A DNA stretch of 64,000 nt, from contig NZ_VAUW01000003.1 of the NCBI RefSeq assembly GCF_005771495.1, positions 1 to 64,000 on the forward strand, read 5' to 3'. The notes under the pieces were generated by a model, which saw nothing but the letters and a program-made list of their open reading frames with translations, was not told where the DNA came from and made no database searches. Shown one piece after another: positions 37,429 through 46,927 of this stretch. The position numbers were made by a program, and so were the translations under genes. This stretch comes from Maribacter sp. ACAM166. Lineage in GTDB: Bacteria; Bacteroidota; Bacteroidia; Flavobacteriales; Flavobacteriaceae. Numbering within the stretch: position 1 is the stretch's first letter; each line of letters opens with the position of its first letter.

Positions 37429-37656
37429 TTATTCGTCCCAATTCAACTTCGTGATAAGCGCCAGGGCTTTTAATTCTTCATCCTTATGAACAAAAATTTC
37501 TATCAAATCTGATAGTGGTGATCCAAAACCTGCTAAACGTGCAGATTCCCTTTCATCTTTAACAATTGGTTCAATAGCATTATCTCGTAAAGTAAGTTCC
37601 ACTCGATGCGCCTTAATACTGTTACCTCCAAATACTTTGGTATAGTTTGAGTCCAT
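37429..37656 (-). CDS. DUF2007 family small protein
   Basis: The 75-residue protein has the DUF2007 'putative signal transducing protein' pattern: YTKVFGGNSIKAHRVELTL, PIVKDERESARLAGFGSPL and EIFVHKDEELKALALI. The name comes from a family annotation and no role is proven. It starts 5 nt after the M28 peptidase stop, so it is the last gene of that operon. Confidence 0.82.
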   Translation of the reverse strand: MDSNYTKVFGGNSIKAHRVELTLRDNAIEPIVKDERESARLAGFGSPLSDLIEIFVHKDEELKALALITKLNWDE

Positions 37657-37661
37657 ATTTG

Positions 37662-39854
37662 TTATTTTAAGTTAACGTTCATATCCTGTAAAAAGGCATT
37701 GAAATTCTTAAACGTTTTAGTCAATATTTCAATTTGTTCTTGCGCCTCTTTCCAATTTTTTTGCTCAATCGCCTCTCTAACCCCAGGGAGTGTTTTTACG
37801 CCATAACCTGTATAAAATCCTGGTGCATAAATTTGATGTTTGAACCAAGGTCTTCTTGGAAGTCCTTTTTCAGAAGTTAGCATATGTTCTGCTTGAATTA
37901 GTTTTTTATTGAGTTCATTCTTCGCGTCTTTAGATAGTTTTGAAGTATTCATCTCCTGAAAAACTGTAATAGTTTCCTTCAGCGTAACCAATTCATTTTG
38001 TAAAGGAGAAAAATCAATGAAAGGGACTATACTTTTTTTAATAGGTTTTTTGTATTCTTTTGTAGGGTCTGCTGCTAATACATATGCATTCTGAGATACT
38101 AACTTATTGTGGTTTTCTACTCCTTTTCGCATCGTATCAGTCTCGTCAATTATTTCTCCCAAATAAGTTGAAACTGTAGCATGCCATTGTGTGAAATTTA
38201 ATGGAATAACATCAGCATTTGCCAAACGTAGTGTTATACGACCAGCAGTATTTGCTAAGGCCACTCCATAGTCGAAATTTGGGTCTTTAAATCTTTTGTA
38301 ATGCGGATACGTATCATAAATAGTATGGTATTCTCCACCGTCATTTTCTCCACCAAAACCTAAATTTAAAGCAGCAATACCTGCATGTTGTATAAATGGG
38401 GTATAGTCAGAACCTGATCCTAAAGCATACAGTTCAAAAGAGTCATCACCGCCATTTACCATATTTGCGGCAATTTTTCGCTCTTTAACCGAAACTTTAG
38501 TTTGTGGGTCAGTTACTGTACCCGCAACTTCACTTACCATTGCTTGTAGTGAATGCGAACCGCCTGCACCTAAGAATCCACGACCGTTACCGTCGGTATT
38601 GATGTAGGCGACTACTTTGTCTTGTAACTCCTTTTTATGGTCTTCTACCCATTCGGTAGAACCAATGAGGCCTGGTTCTTCGGCATCCCATGCGCAATAC
38701 ACCAATGTACGTTTAGGTTTTTGACCTTTTTTTGCCAATTCGCCAATTGCACGTGCTTCTTCCATAAGTGCAACCATGCCACTTATAGGGTCGTTTGCAC
38801 CATGTACCCAAGCATCATGATGGTTACCTCGCATTACCCACTGATCAGGAAACTCTGAACCTTTTAAGGTTGCAATAACATTATGGGCAGGAACCAGTTT
38901 CCAATCGAAAACTAGTTTTAAGTGTACTTTGGCAGGACCCGGACCGATGTGGTAGGTTATTGGCAATCCTCCACGCCATGATTCTGGAGCAACAGTACCT
39001 TCCAAGGCTGATAATAACGGTAGTGCATCTTCATAAGAAATTGGTAACACAGGAATTTTGGTAATTGTAGGTGCATCCTTTCTATCTAATCTTTTAGCAT
39101 CTTTGGTGGCTGCATAACCCGGAGTCAAAACATCACCAGGATATGTTGGCATATCCATCACAGAGCCACGTTGTACCCCCGTCTTATTTTTAAAAGCTCC
39201 TTCAGGGTAGACATCTCCTTGCCCATAACCATCATCTTCTGGGTCAGAATAAATAATACAACCTATAGCTCCATTTTTAGCAGCTAACTTAGGCTTAATA
39301 CCTCTCCATGAACCTTGATACTTTGCAATAACGATTTTACCTTTTACACTGATGCCTAGTTTTTCCAATTCTTCGTAGTCTTTTGGAATACCATAATTAA
39401 CAAAAACGAGCTCAGCTTCCACATCACCATCGGTAGAAAATGCATTGTAACTAGGTAGTAATGCATCACCTTGTGCAGTAAATGGGTCACCCTCAACAGG
39501 AACCGCCGTTAGTTTGGCCGTGTATTTTGTGGGTCCGGTTAGTTCTAAAACTCTTTCTGTCGGGTAGGGGAATAAGATATGATAGGTTTCGATTTTTGCA
39601 TCATAACCCCATGACTTGAACTGACTTTGAATCCATTTGGCATTTTCTTCACCAAATTTAGTTCCGACCCAATGCGGTTCGGCGGACATTTTCTGCATCC
39701 ATTGATCTAAATTTGTGGGATTTAATTTTGCTTCAAAAGCTTTTTCTAATTCAAGTTCTTTGTTGACATTATCGGGTGAAAAACCGATTATAGAATTTTG
39801 AGAAAAGCTAGTAAAGAATGAAAGTAGTAATAGAGAAGTAAGTAATTGTTTCAT
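37662..39854 (-). CDS. M28 family peptidase of the glutamate carboxypeptidase II/PSMA type
   Basis: The 730-residue secreted protein (signal to about residue 19) has a protease-associated domain (about 110-280), then an M28 zinc peptidase core. Zinc-site motifs are NHHDAWVHGANDP, DAEEPGLIGSTEW (catalytic/bridging Glu), INTDGNGRG and GGEYHTIYDTY. A transferrin-receptor-like dimerisation domain (about 600-725) follows. It should remove C-terminal acidic residues or degrade dipeptides in the periplasm. It is 29 nt behind the Gfo/Idh/MocA gene and 5 nt before DUF2007, forming a three-gene operon. Confidence 0.93.
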   Translation of the reverse strand: MKQLLTSLLLLSFFTSFSQNSIIGFSPDNVNKELELEKAFEAKLNPTNLDQWMQKMSAEPHWVGTKFGEENAKWIQSQFKSWGYDAKIETYHILFPYPTERVLELTGPTKYTAKLTAVPVEGDPFTAQGDALLPSYNAFSTDGDVEAELVFVNYGIPKDYEELEKLGISVKGKIVIAKYQGSWRGIKPKLAAKNGAIGCIIYSDPEDDGYGQGDVYPEGAFKNKTGVQRGSVMDMPTYPGDVLTPGYAATKDAKRLDRKDAPTITKIPVLPISYEDALPLLSALEGTVAPESWRGGLPITYHIGPGPAKVHLKLVFDWKLVPAHNVIATLKGSEFPDQWVMRGNHHDAWVHGANDPISGMVALMEEARAIGELAKKGQKPKRTLVYCAWDAEEPGLIGSTEWVEDHKKELQDKVVAYINTDGNGRGFLGAGGSHSLQAMVSEVAGTVTDPQTKVSVKERKIAANMVNGGDDSFELYALGSGSDYTPFIQHAGIAALNLGFGGENDGGEYHTIYDTYPHYKRFKDPNFDYGVALANTAGRITLRLANADVIPLNFTQWHATVSTYLGEIIDETDTMRKGVENHNKLVSQNAYVLAADPTKEYKKPIKKSIVPFIDFSPLQNELVTLKETITVFQEMNTSKLSKDAKNELNKKLIQAEHMLTSEKGLPRRPWFKHQIYAPGFYTGYGVKTLPGVREAIEQKNWKEAQEQIEILTKTFKNFNAFLQDMNVNLK

Positions 39855-39883
39855 AATTATATAATATAAGAGTTTACGTTGGG

Positions 39884-40984
39884 TTAGTTTTTTAGGTTAA
39901 TTGTTGATCCTGTTTCAGAACTGTTTATGGCTGCTTGCAGAATTTCCATAACAACCATATTATTCTCTAAAGCATATACATTATAGGGTTCTAATTGTAA
40001 TTTTCCATTTATCACTGCCGCAAACACAGAAAAGGGGTCATTAAATGGTTCTTTTCGTTCTTGTAAAAGAAATGTTTCTTCGGTGTAATCGCTGTAGCCT
40101 TTTGAAAGTCGTACTCTTAGTTGAGTAGGATTATCAGAATATATAGCCCCTTTTGTTCCATACAGTTCCATGTCTTTTCTACCAATTGGCCAGTTCCAAG
40201 AAGGCTCTAGTATGGCCATTTCATTTTTGTAGGTTAAAATAATCGTTGCATCATCATCTACATTCGGGTTATTCTCTGATTGTAATTGTTGTGTGACGGC
40301 AGTTACTGTTAACGGTTTTTTTCCTTTCATAATCCATGTCATTAGGTTTGCACCATAACAACCAAAATCCGTGATTGCACCACCACCATTCAATACTGGG
40401 TCTGTTAACCATTCTAAAAATTCATTCGATACTCCTATTTTCTTTGGGCCCTTGTGTCCATCTCTTATAATGACCTTTCTTAAATCACCAATAGTACCTT
40501 CATTTAAAAAATTAATTGCTTTAACATTGGTTTCGTACCATGAGGTTTCATAATTCGTTAGAACATGTATTTTATGTTTTTTGGCCAAAGCTTCTATTTT
40601 TTGAGCATCTTCTAGAGTGGTTGCCAATGGTTTTTCTACCATAACATGAATGCCTTTTGGAGCACAAGCTTCGACCACACTTAAATGTGCTTTGATATCG
40701 CCAAAGGCAGCTACCGCATTTGGTTTAACCTTTTTAATCATTTCGTCCATAGTGTCAAAAACAATATCCATGGAGAATCCAAATTCTTTAGAAAGTTTGT
40801 TAGCTAAAGCCTTATTTGGCTCTACAATCCCAACCATTTTCATGTCTGATTGAGATTCTCTACTAAGAATCCATCCTACATGACCATGAGTGAGTCCGGC
40901 AACGCCTAATTTCAATGTATTTTCTTGCGCATGGATGAAAAGTGTTGATAAAGTAATCAAAATTAGAATGCAGTATTTAATCAT
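39884..40984 (-). CDS. Exported Gfo/Idh/MocA family oxidoreductase
   Basis: The 366-residue protein has an N-terminal export signal (ILILITLSTLFIHAQ) before the Rossmann start LKLGVAGLTHGHVGW. The motif GIHVMVEKPLATTLEDAQ contains the family's conserved EKP, and GGGAITDFGCYGANLMTWIM is the substrate-site segment. NAD(P)-dependent enzymes in the periplasm need tightly bound cofactor, as in glucose-fructose oxidoreductase; whether that holds here is unknown. It heads the operon with the M28 peptidase and lies near other sugar-related envelope genes. Confidence 0.9.
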   Translation of the reverse strand: MIKYCILILITLSTLFIHAQENTLKLGVAGLTHGHVGWILSRESQSDMKMVGIVEPNKALANKLSKEFGFSMDIVFDTMDEMIKKVKPNAVAAFGDIKAHLSVVEACAPKGIHVMVEKPLATTLEDAQKIEALAKKHKIHVLTNYETSWYETNVKAINFLNEGTIGDLRKVIIRDGHKGPKKIGVSNEFLEWLTDPVLNGGGAITDFGCYGANLMTWIMKGKKPLTVTAVTQQLQSENNPNVDDDATIILTYKNEMAILEPSWNWPIGRKDMELYGTKGAIYSDNPTQLRVRLSKGYSDYTEETFLLQERKEPFNDPFSVFAAVINGKLQLEPYNVYALENNMVVMEILQAAINSSETGSTINLKN

Positions 40985-41286
40985 ATTCCATAGGGTTTGT
41001 ATCTAAATATGCTGGCCAAGAATATTATAATATATCCTGCTGTTATGCATGTAGAATAGATATGTAAAATTGGTAGAAAAGGTACTCTATTTTTTATATT
41101 AAACCAACCCTATTGAATACTTAACACCATCTAAATAGTATACAAAAGAGTGGCAAAGGCTTAGTTTATGAAAATTTACCATAAATCAAGTTATGATAAT
41201 CCATTCAATAGGTTCTAAATACGAATGACCAAACGAAAAAGAGACGTATGAAGCAAAATTTTTATGGCTAATTTGAAACCGTATTT
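40985..41286. other. Gene-free interval between the Gfo/Idh/MocA and pirin genes
   Basis: I see no protein-like frame, hairpin terminator or exact -7 box in these 302 bp. Upstream signals for the minus-strand oxidoreductase should lie here but were not recognised. Confidence 0.4.
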
Positions 41287-42000
41287 TTAAAACACCATGG
41301 GTACTTCTATTACGAGTACTTTAGCTTCGCTATTTGCTTTTAAAGTAAATGAGTCGGTTTCCCAAATGCCAAGACCATCTCGCTTATTCAATAGTTGGTT
41401 AATCACCTCAATTTCACCCTCTAAAATAAAAATATAAACGCCATTACCTTTTTTCTTAATAGTATATGAATCAGTTTTTCCAGATTCATAATTTCCTAAA
41501 TGAAACCATGCGTCTTGGTGAATCCAGACCCCATCATCATCTGGGTTAGGTGATAGTATTTGATAGAGGCTGTTCTTGGTCTCAATACTCTTAATCGAAA
41601 CTTGGTCGTAACGTGGAGTCACATCTTTCTTATTTGGAAATACCCAAATTTGAAGAAATTTCACCAAGTCATCCTTATTTTTATTGTATTCACTATGCGA
41701 TACTCCAGTCCCGGCGCTCATAACCTGTATTTCTCCTTGTTTAATTACTGTTGAGTTCCCCATATCATCCATGTGTTGGAGATCACCTTCTATTGGAATT
41801 GAGATAATTTCCATGTTACTGTGTGGATGTGTTCCAAAACCACGCCCTGCCGCAACTATGTCGTCATTTAAGACTCTTAAAACCCCAAAGTTCATTCGTT
41901 CTGAATTATGATAATTTGCGAAACTGAAGCTGTGAAAGGATTTTAACCAACCGTGATCTGCATGACCTCGAGTGTCTGCTTTATGTAAAATCATTTTCAT
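41287..42000 (-). CDS. Pirin family protein
   Basis: The 237-residue bicupin has the pirin motifs TRGHADHGWLKSFHSFSF, FGVLRVLNDDIVAAGRGFGTHPHSNMEI and GTGVSHSEYN, which supply the metal-binding His/Glu residues of the N-terminal cupin. Homologues such as YhhW act as quercetin 2,3-dioxygenases in vitro; the physiological role in Bacteroidota is unclear. It is a single gene, divergent from the next small protein. Confidence 0.93.
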   Translation of the reverse strand: MKMILHKADTRGHADHGWLKSFHSFSFANYHNSERMNFGVLRVLNDDIVAAGRGFGTHPHSNMEIISIPIEGDLQHMDDMGNSTVIKQGEIQVMSAGTGVSHSEYNKNKDDLVKFLQIWVFPNKKDVTPRYDQVSIKSIETKNSLYQILSPNPDDDGVWIHQDAWFHLGNYESGKTDSYTIKKKGNGVYIFILEGEIEVINQLLNKRDGLGIWETDSFTLKANSEAKVLVIEVPMVF

Positions 42001-42185
42001 TTAGACGCTATTTATAATCTAAAGTTAGTCTTATTCATAACCAAATATTTACAAAAGGTGAATTGTTTTCTAGAATCTCTAGTATTCAAAAAGTAGGGTT
42101 TTACTCGATAGGATCCAATATTAATGCAATAGGTATTATATACTATTAGTTGGGAATAAACGTTATTCCAAAAAATTCCCTGTTC

Positions 42186-42650
42186 ATGATTAAATCAATT
42201 TCATTTTTATTTTTGTCACTTTCATTTTTGAGTATTAAGGCTCAAGATAGTGCTGATACTGTTAAACATTTTGGAGCAGGAATTGTCATTGGTGGTGTTG
42301 GCGGATATGCGGCTCACAAGATATTTAATGGGCAACGTGGTTGGATATGGGCAGGAGCTGTGGGTAGCAGTTTAGTTGCTGGCCTGGCAAAGGAAACATT
42401 ATACGACCAACCAAGTGGTGCTTCATGGGAACAAAGGGATGTTCTTTTTACCGCCATTGGTGGGGTAGTTTCAGCACTAGCATTAGAAGTGTTTTTGGGG
42501 AATAGTAGAAGAAGAGGTGGGCGTGGTAAGAATTGTGGTTGTTTGGTAACACAATTAGAGCATAAAGAGGAAATTGACTTGACTGTACGTTATGAAAATG
42601 GTACTGGAGATATTACTTCAGAATTACAAGCAGCTTACTATTTTAGATGA
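42186..42650 (+). CDS. Small secreted/membrane protein with YfiM-like glycine-rich segments
   Basis: The ATG at 42186 gives 154 residues with a signal peptide (SISFLFLSLSFLSIKAQ). The segments KHFGAGIVIGGVGGYAAHK, WIWAGAVGSSLVAGLAKE and LFTAIGGVVSALALEVFLG form two or three short glycine-rich hydrophobic helices. They resemble the YfiM/DUF2279 pattern (HF-G ... G-A-KE-YD), but identity is weak. A CGC motif and a beta-rich tail (DLTVRYENG ... ELQAAYYFR) follow. I cannot assign a function. A GGAATAA/TTATTCC hairpin lies 17-33 nt before the start. Confidence 0.6.
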   Translation: MIKSISFLFLSLSFLSIKAQDSADTVKHFGAGIVIGGVGGYAAHKIFNGQRGWIWAGAVGSSLVAGLAKETLYDQPSGASWEQRDVLFTAIGGVVSALALEVFLGNSRRRGGRGKNCGCLVTQLEHKEEIDLTVRYENGTGDITSELQAAYYFR

Positions 42651-42652
42651 TA

Positions 42653-43987
42653 TTATAATAGGCCCTTAGCCTTAATTTCTAAATATTTATTAATGGTGTT
42701 TAGCGTCAACTCTTCTGGTTTCGTCAAGATGGTCTGAATGCCATATTTACGTAGTTCATTAACTACTAATTGCTTTTCATAAATGAATTTTTCAGCTATA
42801 GTTTGTTCGAAGATTTCTACGGTGTTATTCACTTTTTCATTGGCAAATGAAAGAAGTTCAGTATTCTCAAAAAATATGACCACTAATAGATGTTGTTTTG
42901 CAATTGCTTGTAAATAGGGTAATTGCCTATGTAGCGCATCTAACGTTTCAAAGTTCGTGTAAAGCAACAATAGGCTTCTTTGTGGTAAATTTCTTTTGAC
43001 TTCTATATATAACCTGCTAAAGTCGCTTTCTACAAAATTCGTATTAAGATTATATAACGTTTCAAGAATGAGATTCATTTGTGAACTTCTACGTTCTGCA
43101 ACAACTCTATTTTCTACTTTATTACTGAAGGAAAACATACCGGCCTTGTCATTTTTTTTAAGTGCGATGTTACTGATAACCAGTGTAGAGTTTATGGCAT
43201 AATCTAATAAGCTGAGTCTAGCGAAAGGCATTTTCATCACTCTGCCCTTATCGATAACGGAATAAACAGGTTGTGATTTTTCGTCTTGAAATTGGTTAAG
43301 CATCAGTTGCCCTTTTTTGGCTGTGGCTTTCCAATTTATATTTCTAATATTATCACCTTGTATATAATCTTTGATCTGCTCAAACTCCATAGTATGTCCT
43401 ATGCGCCTTATTTTCTTAATACCATGTTCGAAAAGTCTATTTCTAAATGCCATAAGGTCGTATTTTCGAAGCTGTAAAAAGGAGGGGTAAACGGGCACTT
43501 CCTTATCTTGGTTAAAGGTGTGTTTTCGTGCAAAAAAACCAATAGGTGAACTTGTAAATACATTTAACTTACCAAAGTTATATAGGCCCCTTTCAACAGG
43601 TCTAACCGTATAGGAGTATTTTCTTTGTTCACCACTTTTTAATTGGCTAAATATAATAAAATCTCTCTTTTGGAATTGAAACGGAAGTTCATCAATAATT
43701 TTCAGGGAAACTCCAAATAGGTATTCATTGATTATTTTAATTTGTATCTGATTATCATCTCCGTTCGATAGTTTATCCGAAACAATTCGATCAGCAATAA
43801 GAGTACCTTTCGATAAAAATAACAGCAATATGTCGACAAGGCTAAATACCAATAAAACATAAAATATTGATTTAGCGAGTATAGTAATACTTTCAAAAAT
43901 GTATGAAACCAAGAAACAAACAATTACTCCCGCTAACAGCAGGAAAAATCGTTTTTGAAGATATGTATTTTTGAATGTCTTTTTCAC
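42653..43987 (-). CDS. DUF58 domain-containing protein
   Basis: The 444-residue protein has two N-terminal transmembrane helices (FFLLLAGVIVCFLVSYIFE and SIFYVLLVFSLVDILLLFL), a beta domain, and the DUF58 motif EFEQIKDYIQGDNIRNINWKATAK (contracted here to its core DYIQGDNIRNINWKAT). A vWA-like C-terminal part begins at QPVYSVIDKGRVM. DUF58 proteins are the regular partner of MoxR ATPases. The gene is last in the six-gene minus-strand cluster, 6 nt behind moxR. Confidence 0.92.
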   Translation of the reverse strand: MKKTFKNTYLQKRFFLLLAGVIVCFLVSYIFESITILAKSIFYVLLVFSLVDILLLFLSKGTLIADRIVSDKLSNGDDNQIQIKIINEYLFGVSLKIIDELPFQFQKRDFIIFSQLKSGEQRKYSYTVRPVERGLYNFGKLNVFTSSPIGFFARKHTFNQDKEVPVYPSFLQLRKYDLMAFRNRLFEHGIKKIRRIGHTMEFEQIKDYIQGDNIRNINWKATAKKGQLMLNQFQDEKSQPVYSVIDKGRVMKMPFARLSLLDYAINSTLVISNIALKKNDKAGMFSFSNKVENRVVAERRSSQMNLILETLYNLNTNFVESDFSRLYIEVKRNLPQRSLLLLYTNFETLDALHRQLPYLQAIAKQHLLVVIFFENTELLSFANEKVNNTVEIFEQTIAEKFIYEKQLVVNELRKYGIQTILTKPEELTLNTINKYLEIKAKGLL

Positions 43988-43993
43988 GGTTAC

Positions 43994-44992
43994 TTACCTT
44001 GGAATTTCTATGGTTTGAATTAAATCTTGAACCATTTTTTTAGCCGTTAAGCCTTCCATTTCACGTTCGGGTGTTAATATGATTCGGTGACATAAAATAG
44101 GACTTACGACTTTTTTTATATCATCAGGAGTAATAAAATCTCTACCATTAATAGCTGCAACCGCCTTTGAAGCATCTAAAATTGCTATAGAAGCTCTTGG
44201 TGACGCACCTAAATAGAGGTTGGCATTCGTTCTGGTATTGTTGACGATTGCCGCAATATATTTAAGCAAATTATCTTCAACGATAATGTCTTTTATTACA
44301 TCTTGATACGCTGCAATTTCTGCAGCGGAAAGAACTGAATCAATAAGGCCTTCGACATTAGTATTTTTCTGCTGATGCTTATTTTCTAAAATTTGAATTT
44401 CTTCTTCAAGGGAAGGATAGTGAACATTGATTTTAAATAAGAAACGATCCAATTGGGCTTCGGGTAATCTATAGGTGCCTTCTTGTTCAATAGGGTTTTG
44501 CGTAGCGAACACTAAAAATGGAGGCTCCATTTCATATGTTTGACCATCAATTGTTATTTGCCGCTCTGCCATAGCTTCAAAAAGGGCTGCTTGTGTTTTT
44601 GCAGGAGCACGGTTTATTTCATCAATTAAAATAATGTTTGAAAATATCGGACCTTTTTTAAATTCGAATTCAGACGTTTTTAGATTAAAAATGGAAGTTC
44701 CTAGAATATCACTTGGCATTAAATCTGGTGTGAATTGTATTCTACTAAAATGAACGTTCATTGTTTTTGCTAGTAATTTTGCCGTAACGGTTTTGGCAAC
44801 GCCTGGAACTCCTTCAATTAATGAATGTCCGTTTGCCAAGATAGATACAATCAATAGTTCTATCATGTCTTGTTGACCGATGATTACCTTACCTAATTCT
44901 GACTTAACCTTGGCAACAGATTCCTGAAGTTTAGTGAGGTCTAGACGAGAATTAAATTCTAGTGGGTTGTCATCTTGTATTGTATCTTCCAT
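43994..44992 (-). CDS. MoxR family AAA+ ATPase
   Basis: The 332-residue protein has a Walker A [14 protein letters not shown], Walker B [14 protein letters not shown], the sensor region [28 protein letters not shown] (core [10 protein letters not shown]), and the AAA-lid domain with SPRASIAIL. MoxR ATPases act as chaperones for assembly or activation of metal- or vWA-containing complexes. It overlaps the DUF4350 gene by 23 nt at its 5' end and is followed by DUF58, the classical pairing. Confidence 0.95.
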   Translation of the reverse strand: [332 protein letters not shown]

Positions 44993-46202
44993 AAGATTTT
45001 TTAAATGTATTTATTTTTCTTGACAGGGCTATTGTATCCTGTTCTGTGTGTAAAGGTTTGTTTTTTAAACCCAGTATAAATTTTATTAATTTTTTTGTCT
45101 CTTCAATAGATTTATCTGATTTAGCAGCTAGTTGCGTCATTAACTTTTCATCTAAAATCGACGTGTCTAAGTAATATCTGCTTCTTAAATAAGTCAAAAA
45201 GTAGTTTATTTTTTTACTGTTCAAGTTGGTGTAATCTTTGTTTTGATAATAAAGTGAACCAACAGTTCTTGCAAATTCAACCGAAGAATTTTCCAAAGGT
45301 TTTATGATAGGGATACTACGTTGTTCTCGCTTCGCCTTGAAAATAACAAAAAGTAATAAACCTATTATAGTAAGGTAATAACTCCATTTTAAGGTTGGCT
45401 GGTTTAATACAAAACGCAAAGGGGAAGTAATAATTTTTCGCCCCGATTTTTTGTAGTCATCCCAATATAAATAGTGGTCTTTTAAATAGGAAAGACTGTT
45501 GATGCTATACGAACTAGAGTCACTTAATAAATAGTAATTGGTGAACCCAACGGGTAGTGTATTTATCAGAAAACTTCCTTCACCGAATTTCGTTTTTATG
45601 AAATTTGGTTTTTTGGCGGTTATATTTTCAGAGGTATTTAAGAGCGATTTATCTTTAAAACTAATGTGCCCTAAAATTATGGTGTTTAAAGTATCAATTC
45701 TAATAAAATATGCAGGGTTGGCACCTCTTTTAAATTCAAAAGTCTCCGCTTTAAATCTATTATTCGTTAAACTTACACTAGCAGTATCTTCCTTAAAATC
45801 ATAATGTCGTTCAATTTCAATGTTTAGGGTGTCGGCTAAAACCCCGTATAGTTCATTTGCAGCAATAAAAACTTGATTCCCTTCGGCTACATAGTTCAAT
45901 AATTGATTTGATTCTTGCTCATCAAACGTAATAGTATTATTGATTAAAAGATAATTTGAAAGTTGCGAAGAATCACGTTTAGTGAGAACGCTATACATAC
46001 TTTCTTCAATAGTCTCGATTTCATTATTCGGAAAAATTGAGTGTAGTTCACTATATAACACAAAGCATCCAAAAGGTGTTTTTGAATTAGAAGTATATGA
46101 AGGCCTCCAATTAATGGGTTTGGGGCGTACTATTTCAGTAACGATAATACCAATGAGTACCGCTATTAAAAAAACAAGTATAATTTTTGAACGCCTTTCC
46201 AA
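44970..46202 (-). CDS. DUF4350 domain-containing membrane protein
   Basis: The 410-residue protein starts with a transmembrane helix (KIILVFLIAVLIGIIVTEIV). The periplasmic region carries the DUF4350 pattern (NSKTPFGCFVLYSELHSIFP, QLLNYVAEGNQVFIAANEL, GEGSFLINTLPVGFTNYYLL). A second helix (WSYYLTIIGLLLFVIF) and a cytoplasmic helical domain (about 285-410) follow. Function is unknown; it is a regular member of MoxR/DUF58 clusters. It sits 1 nt after the DUF4129 gene. Confidence 0.88.
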   Translation of the reverse strand: MERRSKIILVFLIAVLIGIIVTEIVRPKPINWRPSYTSNSKTPFGCFVLYSELHSIFPNNEIETIEESMYSVLTKRDSSQLSNYLLINNTITFDEQESNQLLNYVAEGNQVFIAANELYGVLADTLNIEIERHYDFKEDTASVSLTNNRFKAETFEFKRGANPAYFIRIDTLNTIILGHISFKDKSLLNTSENITAKKPNFIKTKFGEGSFLINTLPVGFTNYYLLSDSSSYSINSLSYLKDHYLYWDDYKKSGRKIITSPLRFVLNQPTLKWSYYLTIIGLLLFVIFKAKREQRSIPIIKPLENSSVEFARTVGSLYYQNKDYTNLNSKKINYFLTYLRSRYYLDTSILDEKLMTQLAAKSDKSIEETKKLIKFILGLKNKPLHTEQDTIALSRKINTFKKSYGRYNTR

Positions 46203-46203
46203 A

Positions 46204-46926
46204 TTATTGCGGAATTAGTTTATTAATGGATTCAAAATCTGAAATGAATTTTTCATATTTTATTTCATCAATGGGTTGTACCCCATACCATATATGGTTA
46301 TAGAGGTAGGCTACTTTCTTAAAACCATGTTGCAGTGACGGTTGTTTTATTTCGGTCAAATAATCAGTATTTGTTTTTTTAAAATGCCACTGAATAACGT
46401 CCTTTTTAGACAGTTTTTGTAGGGTAATCAGAAATTGATATCTAATAGCCAGGCGATAATCTTTATTTGTTAATGCGATATTTAATAGATTATTTAAATC
46501 TATGGTCTCGATATGTTCTTCGTTGAGTTCGACACTATTAAGATTTTTAGCTTTTTTATTGAAAATGGAACTGAAACTTTCATTGCTAAACACTTTTACC
46601 AATACATAAATTGCCAATAAGAATAGTAAAAGGTAAATGAGATACTCTAAAAATTGTAGTAATTGAGGCGGTAATTCTATGCCAAATATGTTTTGCATAC
46701 GCTGTCCTATCCAGTTTAAAAAGCGAGAAAGTAGGTTTTGGGATTCTCCTGTTTTAGCCGTGTACTTAAATTCTTCACCAGAATATTTTTTGGAGAAGTC
46801 TTCATTTAACTTCCGTTGTATTACAATAGAAGAAGAATCAATACGCACTATACTATCATTTCTCTCTTCTGCACATGTGCATAGGGGAATAAAGAACAAT
46901 ATGAAAAGGATAAAGGTGTGTTTCAA
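46204..46926 (-). CDS. DUF4129 domain-containing membrane protein
   Basis: The 240-residue protein has a signal (TFILFILFFIPLCTC), a periplasmic segment, and one helix (LEYLIYLLLFLLAIYVLVKVF). The C-terminal DUF4129 domain has AIRYQFLITLQKLSKKDVI, KTNTDYLTEI and LYNHIWYGVQPID. DUF4129 is commonly linked to MoxR/DUF58/transglutaminase systems. It lies 1 nt from both neighbours, so the operon is tightly coupled. Confidence 0.88.
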   Translation of the reverse strand: MKHTFILFILFFIPLCTCAEERNDSIVRIDSSSIVIQRKLNEDFSKKYSGEEFKYTAKTGESQNLLSRFLNWIGQRMQNIFGIELPPQLLQFLEYLIYLLLFLLAIYVLVKVFSNESFSSIFNKKAKNLNSVELNEEHIETIDLNNLLNIALTNKDYRLAIRYQFLITLQKLSKKDVIQWHFKKTNTDYLTEIKQPSLQHGFKKVAYLYNHIWYGVQPIDEIKYEKFISDFESINKLIPQ

Positions 46927-46927
46927 A

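Noticed and set aside
37662..39854. Reading the M28 peptidase as a membrane-bound PSMA with a TM anchor
   Set aside because: Only a cleavable signal peptide is present at the N-terminus; no stable membrane helix follows.
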